DNA of 34,305 nt from assembly GCA_025980435.1 (NCBI GenBank), contig JAICXK010000023.1:1-34305 (forward strand). Direction: 5' to 3'. This DNA comes from Bryobacteraceae bacterium. Its GTDB lineage: Bacteria > Acidobacteriota > Terriglobia > Bryobacterales > Bryobacteraceae. Under the pieces are notes generated by a model. That model saw nothing but the letters and a program-made list of their open reading frames with translations. It was not told the DNA's origin and did no database searches. Shown piece after piece: positions 31,549-34,305 of the stretch; positions within the stretch are counted from its first letter, which is position 1, and every line of letters begins with the position of its first letter. Both the position numbers and the translations under genes were made by a program.

Positions 31549-34227
31549 TTATTCCGCTCGCAAAATCAGCAACGGATCCGTCTGCGCCGCTCGCAAAGAG
31601 GGCACGAGGCTTGCTGCACTCACCACGACCATTAAGAGGAATGATGCGCACAGGAATGTGAGGCTATCATCCGCCTGAACACCGAAGAGCAGGGATGCCA
31701 TCAGGCGTGTTGCTCCCAGAGCCAGGACCGCCCCCGCCAAGATCCCAATGAGCCCTAACGCAAGGCCCTGCCTGGCTACCATCTTGAGCACGTCGGACGC
31801 ACCCGCGCCGAGTGCCATGCGGATGCCGATCTCGTGCAGCCTGAGCCGGACCGAGTACGATAATACGCCGTACACGCCCACTCCCGCGAGCACCAGCGCG
31901 AGCGCGGCAAAACCTCCGAAGAGAACCAATTGAAAGCGCTGGGTAGCCAGTGCTGTCTTCAGCCGCTGTTGCATGGTGGCGACATCGGCCACCGGCTGTT
32001 CGGGATCGAGCGACCGGACAATCCCGCGCGCCGTGTTCACAAAATGGAGCGGATCGGAATCCGTCTTGATGAAGAGAAACAGCTTGTTAGCAGTCCCCTG
32101 CTGCAAGTACGGCACAAATAGCGCCGGTTCCGATGGCCGGCTCAGACCGGATTGCTTCAGATCGCCAACGACGCCAACAATAGTTATCCGCTGAGCCTTG
32201 TAATCGGGAGAAGCGAGCAACTTCGCCATGATGGCGTCCGGCGGACTGGTATAAACGCGTTTGCCGATCGGGTCTTCAATGGGGAAAAAGCGCCGCCGCG
32301 CGCTCTCATTGATTACGGCCACAAGCGGCCGGCCGCCACTGTCATCATCTGTAAAGAACCGGCCCCGCACAATAGGGATCCCGAGAGCCTTGGCGAACTG
32401 AGGTGTCACGCCGCGATATTGAATTACGGGAACATCAGACAGCCGCGATGCGGGTCGTTCTTCGACCGTAAAATACTTTCCCCGTCCGCCCTCTCCGGTA
32501 ATCGGCATCGCCGAAGCAGCACCCGCATATTTCACTCCAGGAACCCGCTTCAGGCGTTCCGTCAGCTCATCGAAAAATCGGACAGACTGAGGCTGGTCGT
32601 ACTTACCCTGAGGCAGCGTGACAGACGTCGTTAGAACGTTTTCCGGTTTGAAACCGGGGTTCACCTGCTGCAGCCGCCGGAGAGTCTGCAGAAGCAGGCC
32701 GGCGCCGATTACGAGCACCAGCGAAAGGGTGATCTCGGCAATCACGAGCACATCGCGCGACCGGCGCATTCGCACGCCCGCCGTGAGGCTTCGGCTGCCT
32801 TCTTTCAGCGCTTCGCTAACCTCGACTCGGACGAGACGCATCGCAGGAGTGAGGCCAAAGAGCAGCACGCTCAGAAGAGTCACCGCGGCCGTGAAGACGA
32901 GGACCGAAGCGTCAATCTGAATAGTATGGAGTCTGGGAATGTCCGTAGGACCGTAAATTCGGATCAATCGCATCAGCCAGGCGCTTAGGGCTACACCCAG
33001 GCACCCACCAGCCGCGCCGAGCAGAACGCCTTCGGTCAGCAGTTGACGAATGAGTCGGCCCCGGCCGGCGCCCAATGCCGCTCTCACGGAAAGCTCGCGC
33101 TGCCGGGCGGATGACCTCGACAGAAGCAGGTTGGCAACGTTCACACACGCGATCAGAAGCACAATACCCGCGGCTCCGAGCAGAATCAGCAATACCGGAC
33201 GAACCTCTCCCACCATGGAACTCAAATAGTCCTGTGCATCGGCCTCTACGTCCGCGTTCTCGCTGACTTCATGCTGCAGTTGACGCGCAATCGACTGCGT
33301 ATCCGCCTTCGCCTGAGGGATGGAGACGCCGGCTCTCAATCGGGCAATGGCGGCAAGGAAACGGTTATCGCGTGTCGCCATGTCATCGTTCGGCGCGAAG
33401 GACATGGGCATCCACAGCTTTGCAGACTGGTCTGGAAATTGAAAATCGGGAGGCATTACTCCTACAACCGTGCAAATCTCGCCGTTCAGGTGGATGGTCT
33501 TCCCGATTGCACGAGAGCTACCCGCAAAGCGTTCTCGCCATAATGTATGGCTTAAAATCACGACGTGGTTTTTTCCGAAGATCTCCTCGGACGAAGAGAA
33601 TGTCCGGCCGATCGACGGGTTTACGCCAAGCAGCCGAAATAGATTGGCGGATACGTAAACGCCCGTTACCCGCTCCGGCGTGCCGTCCGTGATATTGATA
33701 TCGCGCCAATAATAGCTTGCGACTGCCTGGAACGCGTGACTGCGCGCGGCAATAGCGCGTAAATCGGGAAGGGCGTATCCCATTTCCGGAATCCCACGGG
33801 CCGGCTCCATGCACAATATGGAAGCCAGCCGCTCCGGATTCCGATATGGAAAGGGACGGAGCAGCACAGCATCGACCGCACTGAAAATTGCAGTGTTCGC
33901 GCCGATGGCGAGGGCCAGGGTCACCACCGCAACAGCAAAGAAGCTCTTGTGTTTCAGAAATTGCCGCGACGCATACCGGAGATCGCTCGCAAACTCTTCC
34001 AGCCAGCCGATGCCTCGCATATCGCGACACTCCTCTTTTCTTTGTTCGATATCTCTAACTGATCGGAGCGCGGAATAGCGTGCCTCTTCTCGACTTCTCC
34101 CCGCTGCGATTTCTTCCTCAATCTGCCGCTCCAGGTGGTAGCGCAGTTCTTCGTCGAGATCTTCCTCGACTGTGCGGCGCGAGAACAGCGATCGAAGCCG
34201 GAGGCGGAGAACGGCCAGAAAGCGCAT
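31549..34227 (-). CDS. ABC transporter permease, acidobacterial duplicated orphan permease type (MacB/FtsX-like)
   Basis: This is an 892-residue inner-membrane permease. The N-terminal ~85 residues are the soluble prefix domain seen in this acidobacterial family (EEDLDEELRYHLERQIEEEIAAG, then SREEARYSALRSV). A first helix (~94-117, FFAVAVVTLALAIGANTAIF) leads to a periplasmic MacB core domain. An FtsX block follows (LLILLGAAGIVLLIACVNVANLLL, then ELSVRAALGAGRGRLIRQ), a second helix-core unit (VLVIAEITLSLVLVIGAGLL), and a final FtsX block (LRLHEIGIRMALGAGASDVLKM). The duplicated FtsX units are the family trademark. No ATPase gene is nearby. The substrate is unknown; MacB relatives act on peptides, lipoproteins or drugs. 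ATG 34227 was chosen because aggag lies 7 bases upstream, inside the end of the preceding permease; an in-frame start at 34302 would overlap it. MIOX follows after 77 bases. Confidence 0.92.
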   Translation of the reverse strand: MRFLAVLRLRLRSLFSRRTVEEDLDEELRYHLERQIEEEIAAGRSREEARYSALRSVRDIEQRKEECRDMRGIGWLEEFASDLRYASRQFLKHKSFFAVAVVTLALAIGANTAIFSAVDAVLLRPFPYRNPERLASILCMEPARGIPEMGYALPDLRAIAARSHAFQAVASYYWRDINITDGTPERVTGVYVSANLFRLLGVNPSIGRTFSSSEEIFGKNHVVILSHTLWRERFAGSSRAIGKTIHLNGEICTVVGVMPPDFQFPDQSAKLWMPMSFAPNDDMATRDNRFLAAIARLRAGVSIPQAKADTQSIARQLQHEVSENADVEADAQDYLSSMVGEVRPVLLILLGAAGIVLLIACVNVANLLLSRSSARQRELSVRAALGAGRGRLIRQLLTEGVLLGAAGGCLGVALSAWLMRLIRIYGPTDIPRLHTIQIDASVLVFTAAVTLLSVLLFGLTPAMRLVRVEVSEALKEGSRSLTAGVRMRRSRDVLVIAEITLSLVLVIGAGLLLQTLRRLQQVNPGFKPENVLTTSVTLPQGKYDQPQSVRFFDELTERLKRVPGVKYAGAASAMPITGEGGRGKYFTVEERPASRLSDVPVIQYRGVTPQFAKALGIPIVRGRFFTDDDSGGRPLVAVINESARRRFFPIEDPIGKRVYTSPPDAIMAKLLASPDYKAQRITIVGVVGDLKQSGLSRPSEPALFVPYLQQGTANKLFLFIKTDSDPLHFVNTARGIVRSLDPEQPVADVATMQQRLKTALATQRFQLVLFGGFAALALVLAGVGVYGVLSYSVRLRLHEIGIRMALGAGASDVLKMVARQGLALGLIGILAGAVLALGATRLMASLLFGVQADDSLTFLCASFLLMVVVSAASLVPSLRAAQTDPLLILRAE

Positions 34228-34231
34228 GCCA

Positions 34232-34305
34232 TCACTCCTGACGTAGTGCAATGAGCGGATCCAACTTTGCCGCGCGGCGAGCCGGAATGTAGTTGGCCGC
34301 AAGCA
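34232..34305 (-). CDS. C-terminal end of a second ABC permease (5' part outside window)
   Basis: On the minus strand the last 23 codons before a TGA at 34234-34232 read LAANYIPARRAAKLDPLIAL followed by RQE. This is the characteristic MacB/FtsX C-terminus and parallels PSLRAAQTDPLLILRAE at the end of the neighbouring permease. The gene continues past the window edge. Its stop is 4 bases before the ATG of the next permease, so the two are tandem members of one operon. Confidence 0.8.
   Translation of the reverse strand, partial: LAANYIPARRAAKLDPLIALRQE

Noticed and set aside
1-34305. CRISPR arrays, insertion sequences, prophage or integration sites
   Set aside because: No regularly spaced direct repeats, transposase or integrase motifs, or terminal inverted repeats were seen. 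The tRNA gene is not followed by a duplicated 3' end or an integrase.

Overview
The window looks like chromosomal DNA of an Acidobacteriota bacterium, most likely of the Solibacter/Bryobacter type. The main pointers are an ABC permease with the N-terminal prefix domain typical of acidobacterial orphan permeases, secreted DUF1553/DUF1501 and CRTAC1 (ASPIC/UnbV) proteins shared with planctomycetes, many secreted TPR proteins, and GC-rich coding sequence. This is inference from gene content; there is no rRNA here. I see no insertion sequences, integrases, CRISPR arrays or phage genes. Coding density is very high, no gap between genes exceeds 300 bases, and all complete reading frames look intact.

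Layout. (1) 1-3763, plus strand: the end of a DUF1553 protein, a Tat-exported DUF1501 protein and a secreted TPR protein. (2) 3767-8316, minus strand: an operon of a five-heme cytochrome/TPR protein, a Tat-exported FG-GAP/ASPIC-UnbV protein and a small secreted cysteine protein. (3) 8392-8467: tRNA-Thr(TGT), minus strand, followed by a plus-strand secreted PIG-L deacetylase. (4) 10495-14024: dnaG and rpoD, the core of the macromolecular-synthesis operon. (5) 14145-27879: a tightly coupled eight-gene operon, DUF4159 / VWA-GATase-like membrane protein / clan-CD (caspase-like) protease / TPR zinc metalloprotease / MoxR ATPase / DUF58 / BatA-like VWA protein / DUF4175-like giant coiled-coil protein. 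(6) 27905-28532, minus strand: an AbrB-type antitoxin and PIN toxin pair with a perfect palindrome before its first gene. (7) 28576-31471: a PLC-like phosphodiesterase, a LacI-family regulator and a myo-inositol oxygenase. (8) 31549-34305, minus strand: one nearly complete acidobacterial-type ABC permease and the last residues of a second one.

How the genes work together. The MoxR/DUF58/VWA operon is the most interesting block. MoxR-VWA modules are usually chaperone-like assembly or remodelling systems at the cell envelope. Here two predicted secreted proteases, one with a canonical EF-hand calcium loop, are translationally coupled between the membrane VWA proteins and MoxR, and three GATase1-like domains occur in the same operon. 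The second highlight is the inositol-like locus. A bacterial myo-inositol oxygenase with all six di-iron ligands lies beside a LacI-family regulator, and a perfect 14-bp palindrome with a central CG sits in the 17-bp spacer of its predicted promoter, where a LacI-family repressor would be expected to act.
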